NCBI RefSeq assembly: GCF_025200925.1
Contig: NZ_CP104174.1
Coordinates: 6,138,001 to 6,202,000 of the forward strand
Reading direction: 5' to 3'
Source of the DNA: Bradyrhizobium sp. CB1015
GTDB taxonomy: Bacteria; Pseudomonadota; Alphaproteobacteria; Rhizobiales; Xanthobacteraceae
Length of the DNA stretch: 64,000 nucleotides
Under the pieces are notes generated by a model. That model ran no database searches. It was not told the origin of the DNA and saw nothing but the letters and a program-made list of their open reading frames with translations. Made by a program: the position numbers and the translations under genes. Below, piece by piece: positions 11,415 through 19,150 of this stretch. The number at the start of each line of letters is the position of its first letter. Positions within the stretch are counted from its first letter, which is position 1.

Positions 11415-11678
11415 TCAGCCGCCGATGATTCGCGACGAGATCCGCAGCATGTGGGCGTGGAGCGAGTCGGCCATGAACGGCAGCGCCAATAGCATCGTGG
11501 CGAAGATGGCCAGGATCTTCGGCACGTAGATCAGCGTCTGCTCCTGGATCTGCGTCAGTGCCTGGAACAGCGATACGATGACGCCGACCACGAGGCCAAC
11601 CACCATCAGCGGCGACGACACGATCACGATGGTCCAGATCGCATCACGCGCGACGTCGAGGGTTTCGGGTCCGGTCAT
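11415..11678 (-). CDS. fliQ: Flagellar export gate protein FliQ
   Basis: An 87-residue protein with two long hydrophobic hairpin helices (AIWTIVIVSSPLMVVGLVVGVIVSLF and ILAIFATMLLALPFMADSL) separated by the conserved FQALTQIQEQTLIYVPKI, which is diagnostic for FliQ. It is a small subunit of the FliPQR export channel in the flagellar basal body. Full length for the family. It lies between fliE and fliR, with palindromes on both sides rather than tight operon spacing. Confidence 0.96.
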   Translation of the reverse strand: MTGPETLDVARDAIWTIVIVSSPLMVVGLVVGVIVSLFQALTQIQEQTLIYVPKILAIFATMLLALPFMADSLHAHMLRISSRIIGG

Positions 11679-11713
11679 TTGGAGGTTCCGATGGGGTTAG
11701 AGGAAGGCGCGAG

Positions 11714-11789
11714 AAGCGAGTAGCGAATGGCGAGTAGCGAATGGTGGCCAGAGCTGGCCATTCGCTATTCGCCACTCACCATTCGCTTC
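11714..11789. repeat. Palindrome between fliQ and fliE
   Basis: A long imperfect hairpin built of repeated GCGAGTAGCGAATGG units on one side and CCATTCGCTATTCGCCACTC on the other, with the centre GGCCAGAGCTGGCC. It fills the gap between the fliE stop and the fliQ start. Sequence differs from the paired hairpins at the neighbouring two junctions. Confidence 0.8.
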
Positions 11790-11792
11790 TAA

Positions 11793-12101
11793 TCAGATCG
11801 GCATCTTCATGATGTCCTCATACGCCGCGATGACGCGGTCGCGGACCGAGACCAGCGTGGACACCGCGACGTCGGTGTCGGCGACCGCCGTGACCACGTC
11901 CATCACGTTGGCCTTGCCGGCGGCCATTGCCACCGTCTGCGCGTCGGACTTGCGGCCGGATTCCATGACGCTGCCGACGGCATCCTTCAGCAGCGCGGCG
12001 AAGGATTGCCCGTTCGGTTCGCTGCCCTTGCCGGCGCCGCTGTTCTCCAGCACGCGGGCGAGATTGGCGTAAGCATTGGCGGCGATTGTCGGTGATGCCA
12101 T
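11793..12101 (-). CDS. fliE: Flagellar hook-basal body protein FliE
   Basis: A 102-residue rod/MS-ring junction protein exported early in basal-body assembly. The C-terminal half carries the family signature ANVMDVVTAVADTDVAVSTLVSVRDRVIAAYEDIMKMPI, ending in the usual IMKMPI. The N-terminal region (NAYANLARV..., then SFAALLKDAVGS) is also typical. It is the third gene after flgB-flgC on the minus strand with a 16-bp gap, so it probably belongs to the same transcript. Confidence 0.96.
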   Translation of the reverse strand: MASPTIAANAYANLARVLENSGAGKGSEPNGQSFAALLKDAVGSVMESGRKSDAQTVAMAAGKANVMDVVTAVADTDVAVSTLVSVRDRVIAAYEDIMKMPI

Positions 12102-12117
12102 GGCTCAAATGTCCTGT

Positions 12118-12543
12118 TCAGCCCTTGAGGATGTCGAGCGTGCGCTGGATCATCCGGCGCGTCGCACTGATGATGTTGAGATTGGCCTCGTAGGACCGCT
12201 GCGCGTCGCGCATGTCGGTCATCTCGACCACCGAGTTCACGTTGGGATATTTGACGTTGCCGCTCGCATCCGCAGCCGGATTGTTCGGCTCGTATCTGAC
12301 GCGGAAGGCGGACTGGTCGGGCTTGATCCTGCCGAGGGTGACGACCTGCGCGTCGAGGGTGCGGTCGAGCGCGGAGGAGAAGGTCGGCACCTTGCGCCGG
12401 TAGGGATCGCCGCCGGCGGTCTGCGCCGTCGAATCCGCATTAGCGATGTTCTCCGAGATCACCCGCATGCGCCCGGCCTGCGCGCGCAGGCCCGAGGTCG
12501 CGATTGCCATGGAGCGGGCGAAGTCGCTGCTGTCGTTTGCCAT
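12118..12543 (-). CDS. flgC: Flagellar proximal rod protein FlgC
   Basis: A 141-residue rod subunit. The N-terminal heptad segment MAIATSGLRAQAGRMRVISENIANADST carries the conserved NIANA(D/N)S motif of axial proteins. The C-terminal segment MTDMRDAQRSYEANLNIISATRRMIQRTLDILKG is a typical D0 helix. The middle contains YRRKVPTF and NPAADASGNVKYPNVN, as in other FlgC proteins. The gap to flgB is 18 bp, and the order flgB-flgC-fliE is the standard proximal-rod operon. Confidence 0.97.
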   Translation of the reverse strand: MANDSSDFARSMAIATSGLRAQAGRMRVISENIANADSTAQTAGGDPYRRKVPTFSSALDRTLDAQVVTLGRIKPDQSAFRVRYEPNNPAADASGNVKYPNVNSVVEMTDMRDAQRSYEANLNIISATRRMIQRTLDILKG

Positions 12544-12561
12544 GATCCGCCTCCTTTAGGT

Positions 12562-12966
12562 CTAACCTTTGCCGATTGCGGTCTTGAGCAGGCGCAGGCT
12601 CTTCGAATAGAGCGAGGTCGCCGCGGCGTAATCCATCTGGTTGCTGGCGGCCTTCATCATCTCCTCCTCGAGATTGACGGCATTGCCGGCAGGGCGGGTC
12701 TCGAAACCGGCGTTCCTGTTCTGGTCGAAGGCGGAAGCCGCCCCTGACGGCGTCATGTGCGAGGCGCTGGTCCGGGTCATGGCCAAAGGCCCCATGGACC
12801 CCGTGACGGCGCCGGTCTTGTCGAGCTTCGGCTCAACCAGGTCGCGCGGCCGGAATTTCGGCGTGTCGGAATTGGAGACGTTCTCGGACAGGACGCGCTG
12901 GCGCTCCTGGTGCCACTGCATCTTGGTGCGAAGCGCCGACAGCACCGGAAGGTCGTTGATGGACAT
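12562..12966 (-). CDS. flgB: Flagellar proximal rod protein FlgB
   Basis: A 134-residue rod subunit, first gene of flgB-flgC-fliE. The N-terminal axial helix contains QERQRVLSENVSNSDTPKFRPRDL (the NxSNxDTPxFxxRD signature). The C-terminal helix is AVNLEEEMMKAASNQMDYAAATSLYSKSLRLLKTAIG. Full length for the family. A perfect CtrA-type box lies about 70-85 bp upstream, the position expected of an early (class II) flagellar operon. Confidence 0.97.
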   Translation of the reverse strand: MSINDLPVLSALRTKMQWHQERQRVLSENVSNSDTPKFRPRDLVEPKLDKTGAVTGSMGPLAMTRTSASHMTPSGAASAFDQNRNAGFETRPAGNAVNLEEEMMKAASNQMDYAAATSLYSKSLRLLKTAIGKG

Positions 12967-13318
12967 CGTCGCGGCTCCCTCCGCCCCGGACGGACCCCAG
13001 GGACCGCCGCTAGGCAGAATTTGCCGCCTGTATGGTTAACAGCTGGTTAAGGGAGGCTCGCGGCGCCTGTCCCGGCCAAAACTGATTTTTGCGCCCCCGC
13101 GATTCGACGCCGCGAAAAGTGGCATTAACCCAACCGTTTGGCGGCGCGTGCACAGGGCAAGAAGTCGTTTTGGATCGGGCGATTCATGGGTTATTAAGAG
13201 TTGGGGACGGCAAAACTTGCCGTGGAACGTTAAGAAATCGCAGTTTGGGGCATCGTCCGCCGGTGGTCGGCGCAACTGACCATGGGCACGAGAAAAGCGC
13301 CATTTGTCGGGGACAAGT
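12967..13318. other. Divergent flgB / fliO intergenic region
   Basis: About 350 bp without a gene, between divergent flgB and fliO. It holds the CtrA-type box at 13036 and several isolated TTAA half sites (near 13127, 13193 and 13231). No terminator or repeat is seen. Confidence 0.7.
13036..13050. promoter_or_regulatory. CtrA-type box upstream of flgB (and fliO)
   Basis: Perfect TTAA-CAGCTGG-TTAA, the two half sites 11 bp apart, matching the Caulobacter CtrA consensus TTAA-N7-TTAA. It lies 70 bp before flgB and about 270 bp before fliO. Confidence 0.7.
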
Positions 13319-14236
13319 ATGCAAGGCAGCCCTATCACCTTCATCGTCGCGTTCATCGTCGTGCTGGCGTTGATCGGCGTCGCTGCATGGCTGGTTCGCC
13401 GATTCGCCGGTAGCCGCATCGGCGCCAACACCCAGCGCGGCCGGATGCCCCGCCTCGCCGTGATCGACGCCGCCGCGGTCGACGGCCGGCGCCGGCTGGT
13501 GCTGGTCCGGCGCGACAATGTCGAGCATCTGCTGATGATCGGCGGCCCGACCGACATCGTCGTCGAGCCCAACATCGTTCGCGCCGCGCCCAGCCGCGAC
13601 CAGATCCCGCAACGTCCGAATGCCGCCGAACCGCCGCGCCTTGCCCCGATGCCCGATGCCGGCGGCTGGGCCGACGAGGCGCCGCGGCCCGAGCTGCTCG
13701 ACCATCCCGAGCCGCAAATGCCCGAGCCGCCGCCGCGGCCCGCGCGCCCCTCCTTCGCCGACGAAGTGCGCCGGCCTGCGCCTGCGCTGGCCGAACGCCG
13801 CAGCGAGCCTGCCCTGGGCGGCTTTACGCCGGAGCCGAGCGCGCCACGTCCCGAGCGCGAACCGCGGCCCGAGCCGCTGCCGCCGCGCATCGCCCGCGGC
13901 GAGCCGCCGCTGATGCCGCGTCCGCCGCGCGGCAGTGAGCCGATGAAGATGCCGCCGGTGCGGGCCGAGCGCGCCGCTGCACCACCGCCGCCTCCGCCTG
14001 TGCCGCAGGCTCCGCCCGTTCCGCCGCCGGCGCCGGCTGCTGCGCCCTCGAGCGCCGAGCAGAATCTCGCCGAAATGGCGCAGCGCTTGGAGGCTGCCCT
14101 GCGCCGCCCGGCCGGGGAAACGGTTGCGCCTCCGGTTGCGCCCGAGCCGCCGCCCGCTCCCCCGCGCCGCTCGCGGCGAGCCGCCGGCGCCGCCCGCCCC
14201 GCCCGCGAAGCCGGCCGCGGAAAAGACCAGCTTTGA
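13319..14236 (+). CDS. fliO: Flagellar biosynthesis protein FliO, frameshifted before its C-terminal tail
   Basis: Export-gate assembly protein upstream of fliP. The ATG at 13319 has a GGGGA Shine-Dalgarno at 13309-13313; a TTG at 13304 is less likely. One membrane segment (FIVAFIVVLALIGVAAWLV) is followed by the FliO domain: RLAVIDAAAVDGRRRLVLVRRDNVEHLLMIGGPTDIVVE. Then comes a long Pro-rich, disordered tail. As read, the frame ends at 14236 in RSRRAAGAARPAREAGRGK. The +1 frame instead reads EKTSFENLEDEMASLLGRP and stops at 14289-14291, overlapping the fliP GTG (GTGA). This indicates one extra base upstream, most simply in the run of five C at 14159-14163. It may be a true mutation, an assembly error, or programmed slippage. 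Confidence 0.85.
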   Translation: MQGSPITFIVAFIVVLALIGVAAWLVRRFAGSRIGANTQRGRMPRLAVIDAAAVDGRRRLVLVRRDNVEHLLMIGGPTDIVVEPNIVRAAPSRDQIPQRPNAAEPPRLAPMPDAGGWADEAPRPELLDHPEPQMPEPPPRPARPSFADEVRRPAPALAERRSEPALGGFTPEPSAPRPEREPRPEPLPPRIARGEPPLMPRPPRGSEPMKMPPVRAERAAAPPPPPPVPQAPPVPPPAPAAAPSSAEQNLAEMAQRLEAALRRPAGETVAPPVAPEPPPAPPRRSRRAAGAARPAREAGRGKDQL

Positions 14237-14287
14237 AAATCTCGAAGACGAGATGGCCTCCCTGCTCGGCCGTCCGAAGCCGTCTTC

Positions 14288-15211
14288 GTGAGGTTGCCGG
14301 CCCTCCCGCGTAGAGTTCTTTTCTTTTCTGTCCTGGTCGGTGCGGCCTCGCTCGCGATGCCCTCGCATGCCCAGGACATCAGCATCAATCTCGGCGGCGG
14401 CGCCGGCGGCGGCGTGACCGAGCGCGCGATCCAGCTGATCGCGCTGCTCACGGTGCTCTCGATCGCGCCGTCGATCCTGATCATGATGACGTCGTTCACG
14501 CGCATCGTGGTGGTGCTGTCGCTGCTGCGCACCGCGATGGGCACCGCGACCGCCCCACCGAACTCGGTGATCATCGCGCTCGCGATGTTCCTCACCTTCT
14601 TCGTGATGGGCCCGGTGCTGCAGAAATCCTATGACGAGGGCATCCGCCCGCTCGTCGCCAACCAGCTCGGAGTCGAGGATGCACTCCAGCGCGCCTCCGT
14701 GCCCCTGCGCGGCTTCATGCAGAAGAACGTGCGCGAGAAGGACCTGAAGCTGTTCCTGGATCTCTCGGGCGAGCCGCCGCCCGCCACGCCCGACGATCTC
14801 GCACTGCGCATTCTCGTCCCCGCCTTCATGATCTCCGAGCTGAAGCGCGCCTTCGAGATCGGCTTTTTGTTGTTCCTGCCCTTCCTGATCATCGACCTCG
14901 TCGTCGCTTCGGTGCTGATGTCGATGGGCATGATGATGCTGCCGCCGGCGACGATCTCGCTGCCGTTCAAGCTGATCTTCTTCGTGCTGGTCGACGGCTG
15001 GTCGCTGGTGGCGGGGAGCCTGGTGCAGAGTTACGGGGGTGAGGGCGGGCTTCGGGCAATGCCTGCATCCCCTCCGCCCTCGCCGATCGCCTCCGCTCCC
15101 TCCCCGTTATTGCGAGGAGCGCTTGCGACGAAGCAATCCAGACTGCCTCCGCGGAGAGATTCTGGATTGCTTCGCTGGGCTCGCAATGACGGAGGATGGA
15201 AGGCCGCCTAG
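14288..15211 (+). CDS. fliP: Flagellar export gate protein FliP with repeat-derived C-terminal extension
   Basis: FliP of the FliPQR export channel. The GTG at 14288 overlaps the stop of the restored fliO frame. The signal peptide is RVLFFSVLVGAASLAMPSHA. It includes the family blocks SIAPSILIMMTSFTRIVVVL, LALRILVPAFMISELKRAFEIGF and SMGMMMLPPATISLPFKLI, ending GWSLVAGSLVQSYG near residue 252, where FliP normally stops. Here the frame runs on for about 55 residues, the last 30 translated from the dispersed palindromic repeat at 15104 (for example ATKQSRLPPRRDSGLLRW). Total 307 residues. The stop lies 3 bp from the convergent stop of the giant TPR gene. Confidence 0.95.
   Translation: MRLPALPRRVLFFSVLVGAASLAMPSHAQDISINLGGGAGGGVTERAIQLIALLTVLSIAPSILIMMTSFTRIVVVLSLLRTAMGTATAPPNSVIIALAMFLTFFVMGPVLQKSYDEGIRPLVANQLGVEDALQRASVPLRGFMQKNVREKDLKLFLDLSGEPPPATPDDLALRILVPAFMISELKRAFEIGFLLFLPFLIIDLVVASVLMSMGMMMLPPATISLPFKLIFFVLVDGWSLVAGSLVQSYGGEGGLRAMPASPPPSPIASAPSPLLRGALATKQSRLPPRRDSGLLRWARNDGGWKAA
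15104..15195. repeat. Palindromic intergenic repeat, copy 3, inside the fliP reading frame
   Basis: Same family as at 2248 and 4281: CCGTTATTGCGAGGAGCGCT at one end, GGGCTCGCAATGACGGAGG at the other, with CAATCCAG, CCTCCGCGGAGA and CTGGATTG in the centre. It lies within the 3' extension of fliP and just before the convergent stop of the TPR gene. Orientation is inverted relative to copies 1 and 2. Confidence 0.85.
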
Positions 15212-15213
15212 CT

Positions 15214-18200
15214 CTACCGCGTCATCTTGATCTGCCGCACGACCGGAATCGTAGGCAGCGAGCCGGTGTGGTCGCTCGCGTCCTTGGCCTGCGGCGCGCC
15301 GGGGGCGCGGGCCGTGGCGTCGGGGAAGCGCTGCTTCATCTCGCGCAGGAAGCCTTCGAGCGTATCGACGCTGGCGGCGAGCTTGGCGATCTCGGCGAAT
15401 TCGGCGCTGGAGGCTGCGGCCGGCTTGCTCGCAATGTCGAAGGCGAGACGGTCGGCGCTCTCGCTCATCAGCGGAGCGTATTTCTCGCGGAAGCGCGACA
15501 GGCCGATCGAGTCGTCGGCGAGTGCGTAGCCGACGGCGGCGCGGATGATGTCGCTCTTCTCGACCGCATTGAGCGGCTTGAAGTCGCGGAAGCGGTCACC
15601 GTAATAGAGCTCGATCTGCTCGGCGGACTCGCGCCAGCGCCGGGCCGCCCAGAAGATGTCGGAGCGCAGGCGGAGCACCTCCCGCCCGGCGACGTTGGAG
15701 ACGATGTCGAGCGCGAGATCATGACGGCCGACGTCGCTCTGCGCGCGCGCCTCCAGCAGCAGGCGCTGCTGCCGAAGCTCGCCGGAGAGATCGCTGATAC
15801 GGCTCGCGCGGAGCGCAGTGATCGCCATGTCGGGCTTGCGGTTGGCGAGATAGATCATGGCGAGGCGCGCGGCGACCTGGGCGCGCGCGGCGCCTTCGAG
15901 GCGATGATCGACCTGGTATTGCAAGAGCTCCGCAGCCTGGTCGAGCAGATCGATCGCGGCGAGACGGTCGGCGAGCCGGCGGATCAGCTCGTCGCCGCGG
16001 CGGCCGATCGGCGTCAGCTCGCGGAACTCGTAGAACATCCCGAGCGCCTCGACCGGCGGCAGCTCGTCGCCCTTCGGCCCGAGGAAGATCTGCGTGAACA
16101 GCTCGGAGGCGAGATCCTGCGCCTGACGCGAGGCCTCGGCGTTCGGCTGGAGCCTGGTCGCGGTGCGCGCGGCGGTGAGCGCATCGCGGTAGCGCCCGTT
16201 CTCGGCATAGAGGCGCGACAGCATCTGCAGCGTCTTGACCTCGATCGCGTCGCCGCGCCAGGTCATCGACAGCGTCTCGAGTTCGCGCAGCGCCTCTTCC
16301 TTGCCGATCTCGTCGCGCTTCTGGCGCAGCGCGACCTCGAGCTGCTTGGCCTCGGCCGCAGCCGGACGGTCGTTCGAGGCGACCGCGAACTTGTAATCGT
16401 CGAGCGCATCCTTGTCGTGGCCGAGCGCCTCGGCGAGCCTGCCGCGCAGCACGGCGAAGCCGGGCGCGACCTCGGGCGGGACACCGACCACCTCGAGCTC
16501 GCTGCGGCGCTTGGAGGCGCCGGCATAGTCCTTCACCTCGAGGGATGCGCGCATCGCGTCCATCGTCACGATGCGCTGGATGTCGAGCGGCAGCGAGGCG
16601 ATGGCGAATTCGACGTTCTTGAACTTCTCGCGCGCATCGGCCCATTTACCCTGGCGCGCATAGGCGAGCGCCTTCCAGAGCTGGGCATCGTGGCTGTTGC
16701 CGATCGCTGGATTGGCGAGATCCTTCAGGCCCTGCGCCGTCCGGCCGATCAGGATGCTGGCGATCGCATGCATGATCAGCGCACCGCTCTCTTCCTTGTT
16801 GAGCGGATCGCTCAGCATCACGTCGGTCACCGCCTTGGCCTCGTGATACATGGCGCGCGACATGTAGAACTGCGCGAGATCGAGCCGCGGCAGCGAACGC
16901 AGCGCCGGCTCGACCGCCGAAATCGCCGTCATCAGCTCGCTCTGGCGCGCCATGAAGTTTTCCGACTGGCCCTTGCGCCAGCCTTCGGGACTGAAGATCG
17001 GGCGCACTGCGGTCGGCGCCCGCTCGGCCGAGATGTCGACCGGCGACAGCGTCAATCCACCCTTCTTGCCCAGAATCACCTTGTCGGAGCCAACCTCCAC
17101 GCCGACCTCGTCGGAGTTCGGCCGGATCGCGATGCCGTGCGCGGATTCCAGCAGCGAGAGATCGACGAGGTCCTGCCGCTTGATGAAACCGCGCACCGGC
17201 CGCTGCGCGGTGACGACATAGAGCGTGTCGCCGGCATCGGGATCGGTGAGCTTGTGCAGCAGGCCCGGATTGGCGAAGGGGATCGCGATGTTGGCGAGCG
17301 CGGGATCGGTGATGTTGCGGGACATCATCAGCGGCAGCGGCGTCGCCTGGATCTTGTCGGCGAGCGTCAACATCCAGTTGGTCTCCTTGCCGACCTCCTC
17401 GCTCGTCAGCGAATAGACCAGCGGGCGGGTGAGACGGATGCGCACCGCCTGCCCCTTGTCGAGCGGGATGCGACCGACCTCGCCGATCATCGCGCCGCCC
17501 TTGGTGCGGATCGCCTCGATATCGACGGGCTTGGGCGTGTCGAACACCAGCCACACGGTGTCGCCGCGGCGGAACGCCGCCGCTGGTGTTGCAACCTGAA
17601 GCGGGAACGTCACGCGCAAGCCGTCGCTGTCGCGGCGTGCATCGACGCTGGCAATCGTTGGCGCGATCGGCGCCTCGGCCGGCGCAACCTTGGGGGCATC
17701 CTTGGCGGCATCCTTGACCGGTTCCTTCGCGATCTCCCTGGCCGTTTCGACAGCCGCAGCCGCCGGCGCAGGCGGCGCCGGCTTCGCAGCTTCCTTGGGC
17801 CCCTCCGGAGGTTGCGCCGCTTCGGCGGCGGGAGCGGCTGCCGGTTTCGGCGCTTCGGCGGGCGGCAGCGCGGCGGGCGCTTCCACCTTCACCTCGGGCT
17901 TGATGTCGATCTTGGCCTCGCGCGCGATCGTCTCGGAGGTCGGCGGCGCGATCTCGCGATGGGCGTCCTTCTTCTCGGCGGCGGGCTTTTCCGGCGTGGG
18001 CGCAGCGGCAGCCGCCGGCCCGTGACCGGACGGCTTCATCTGTGCGATCGCCGCCTCGGGCGTTGCCGCCGACTTGCTCTTGTCGGGCTGGAAGGAGACG
18101 TCGACGACATAGTTCTTCTCGTCGCGGAACGAATGCACGTCGGAATCGCCGATCAGCGCGATCTCGACATTGGTCTGGTCGATATCGGACTTCTGCTTGA

Positions 18201-19005
18201 TCGAGGCGACGTTCGGCGGGGCTGCGACGACCGCGTCCGCCAGGTCGAAATTGAGATTGGCGTTGAACACGAGCGTGAGCTTCTGCTCGTTGAGGACGGA
18301 GGAGACGCCGACCCCTTCGGGCATCTCGAACACGAAGCGCACGAAAGTCGGCTGCACCGAGGCACGCACGCGGATCTGCGGACGCTTCTTGGCCTCCGCA
18401 GCGGCGCGCTGGGCGCGCAACGCACGCTCGGCCGCGCGTGCCCGCTCGGCAAGCTCCTTGACCACGTCCATGGGCAGGCTCGGCGGCGGTCCCTTCCAGC
18501 CCTCGGGCAGCAGGTCGACGAAGGTGCGCTCGCCGGCGTTCATGGTGTTGACGGTGACGCGCCGCGCCAGCGACAGGCGAATGGCGCCGCCGTCAGGGTC
18601 GCGGCGGGCGGAGTTGACGTAGTCGGGCGCGCCTTCCGGCACGCGGTCGACGGGAACGTCGACGGGCCGGTCGAAGCGGATGATGAGAATCGAGCCCGCG
18701 GTGGTCACCTCGGAGGGAACGTCCTCGCCGAGCTTGATGACGAGGCGGGCAAAGCCGCCACCGGCTGAAAACGTCGCCTCGCCCCTGATCGGATCGGCTG
18801 CCCGGACCGGCGCCGCGAGGCCAAGCAGGAAACAGGCCGCCAGCAAGGCTGCCGCGCGGGCATGACGCGAGAAGCCCCACGCCAATGCGCGGGCTCGCGA
18901 CTCAAATCCAGCGGCAGCCTCTCGCGCCATTGGCGGCATTTCTTCCGGTTCGGCGGTCATGCCGGCATGGCGCCGGCGGTGCCGTCGACTGTAGGTCTCG
19001 CCCAT
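15214..19005 (-). CDS. Giant exported TPR protein linked to the flagellar locus
   Basis: About 1263 residues if started at the ATG at 19005; an ATG at 18960 (MTAEPEEMPP) is an alternative, and CtrA-box position leaves this open. A hydrophobic export segment RAAALLAACFLLGLAAPVRA is followed by two beta-rich AMIN-like segments: GGGFARLVIKLGEDVPSEV and a later RVRASVQPTFVRFVFEMPEG. Next comes a ~200-residue Pro/Ala/Lys-rich linker, a third beta-rich part (LRVTFPLQVATPAAAF..., VWLVFDTPKPVDI), and an all-helical TPR/Sel1-like C-terminal half (for example LWKALAYARQGKWADAREKF, LYAENGRYRDALTAARTATR). Probably periplasmic, with an inner-membrane anchor possible. It has no known catalytic motif. Two perfect CtrA boxes sit at its start. 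It looks like a scaffold protein of envelope or motility; function unproven. Confidence 0.8.
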   Translation of the reverse strand: MGETYSRRHRRRHAGMTAEPEEMPPMAREAAAGFESRARALAWGFSRHARAAALLAACFLLGLAAPVRAADPIRGEATFSAGGGFARLVIKLGEDVPSEVTTAGSILIIRFDRPVDVPVDRVPEGAPDYVNSARRDPDGGAIRLSLARRVTVNTMNAGERTFVDLLPEGWKGPPPSLPMDVVKELAERARAAERALRAQRAAAEAKKRPQIRVRASVQPTFVRFVFEMPEGVGVSSVLNEQKLTLVFNANLNFDLADAVVAAPPNVASIKQKSDIDQTNVEIALIGDSDVHSFRDEKNYVVDVSFQPDKSKSAATPEAAIAQMKPSGHGPAAAAAPTPEKPAAEKKDAHREIAPPTSETIAREAKIDIKPEVKVEAPAALPPAEAPKPAAAPAAEAAQPPEGPKEAAKPAPPAPAAAAVETAREIAKEPVKDAAKDAPKVAPAEAPIAPTIASVDARRDSDGLRVTFPLQVATPAAAFRRGDTVWLVFDTPKPVDIEAIRTKGGAMIGEVGRIPLDKGQAVRIRLTRPLVYSLTSEEVGKETNWMLTLADKIQATPLPLMMSRNITDPALANIAIPFANPGLLHKLTDPDAGDTLYVVTAQRPVRGFIKRQDLVDLSLLESAHGIAIRPNSDEVGVEVGSDKVILGKKGGLTLSPVDISAERAPTAVRPIFSPEGWRKGQSENFMARQSELMTAISAVEPALRSLPRLDLAQFYMSRAMYHEAKAVTDVMLSDPLNKEESGALIMHAIASILIGRTAQGLKDLANPAIGNSHDAQLWKALAYARQGKWADAREKFKNVEFAIASLPLDIQRIVTMDAMRASLEVKDYAGASKRRSELEVVGVPPEVAPGFAVLRGRLAEALGHDKDALDDYKFAVASNDRPAAAEAKQLEVALRQKRDEIGKEEALRELETLSMTWRGDAIEVKTLQMLSRLYAENGRYRDALTAARTATRLQPNAEASRQAQDLASELFTQIFLGPKGDELPPVEALGMFYEFRELTPIGRRGDELIRRLADRLAAIDLLDQAAELLQYQVDHRLEGAARAQVAARLAMIYLANRKPDMAITALRASRISDLSGELRQQRLLLEARAQSDVGRHDLALDIVSNVAGREVLRLRSDIFWAARRWRESAEQIELYYGDRFRDFKPLNAVEKSDIIRAAVGYALADDSIGLSRFREKYAPLMSESADRLAFDIASKPAAASSAEFAEIAKLAASVDTLEGFLREMKQRFPDATARAPGAPQAKDASDHTGSLPTIPVVRQIKMTR

Positions 19006-19019
19006 TAAGGACTTGTTAA
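19005..19019. promoter_or_regulatory. CtrA-type box at the start of the giant TPR gene
   Basis: Perfect TTAA-GGACTTG-TTAA. Its first base overlaps the 19005 start codon, so if this box controls a promoter the true translation start would be the ATG at 18960. Confidence 0.55.
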
Positions 19020-19106
19020 TGCTATCTCTTGATTGCGTTGGGAACAGCACGCCGTGCCGGATCGAGCGGGGGCAGACCCGCCAGTTCGAATTTGAGACGC
19101 AGGCGG

Positions 19107-19121
19107 TTAAGCAGTTGTTAA
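19107..19121. promoter_or_regulatory. CtrA-type box upstream of the giant TPR gene
   Basis: Perfect TTAA-GCAGTTG-TTAA, about 100 bp upstream of the TPR gene and 30 bp past the stop of the next gene upstream (19151). It is therefore positioned to serve the TPR gene rather than the small TPR gene. Confidence 0.6.
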
Positions 19122-19150
19122 CGGCTGCACGACGGTGCCGTCGCGGTTGG

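Noticed and set aside
15196..18768. 1190-codon open frame on the plus strand opposite the giant TPR gene
   Set aside because: Same GC-driven antisense effect; the composition is Arg/Asp/Gly/Leu-rich without any motif, and the minus-strand reading has signal peptide, linker and TPRs.
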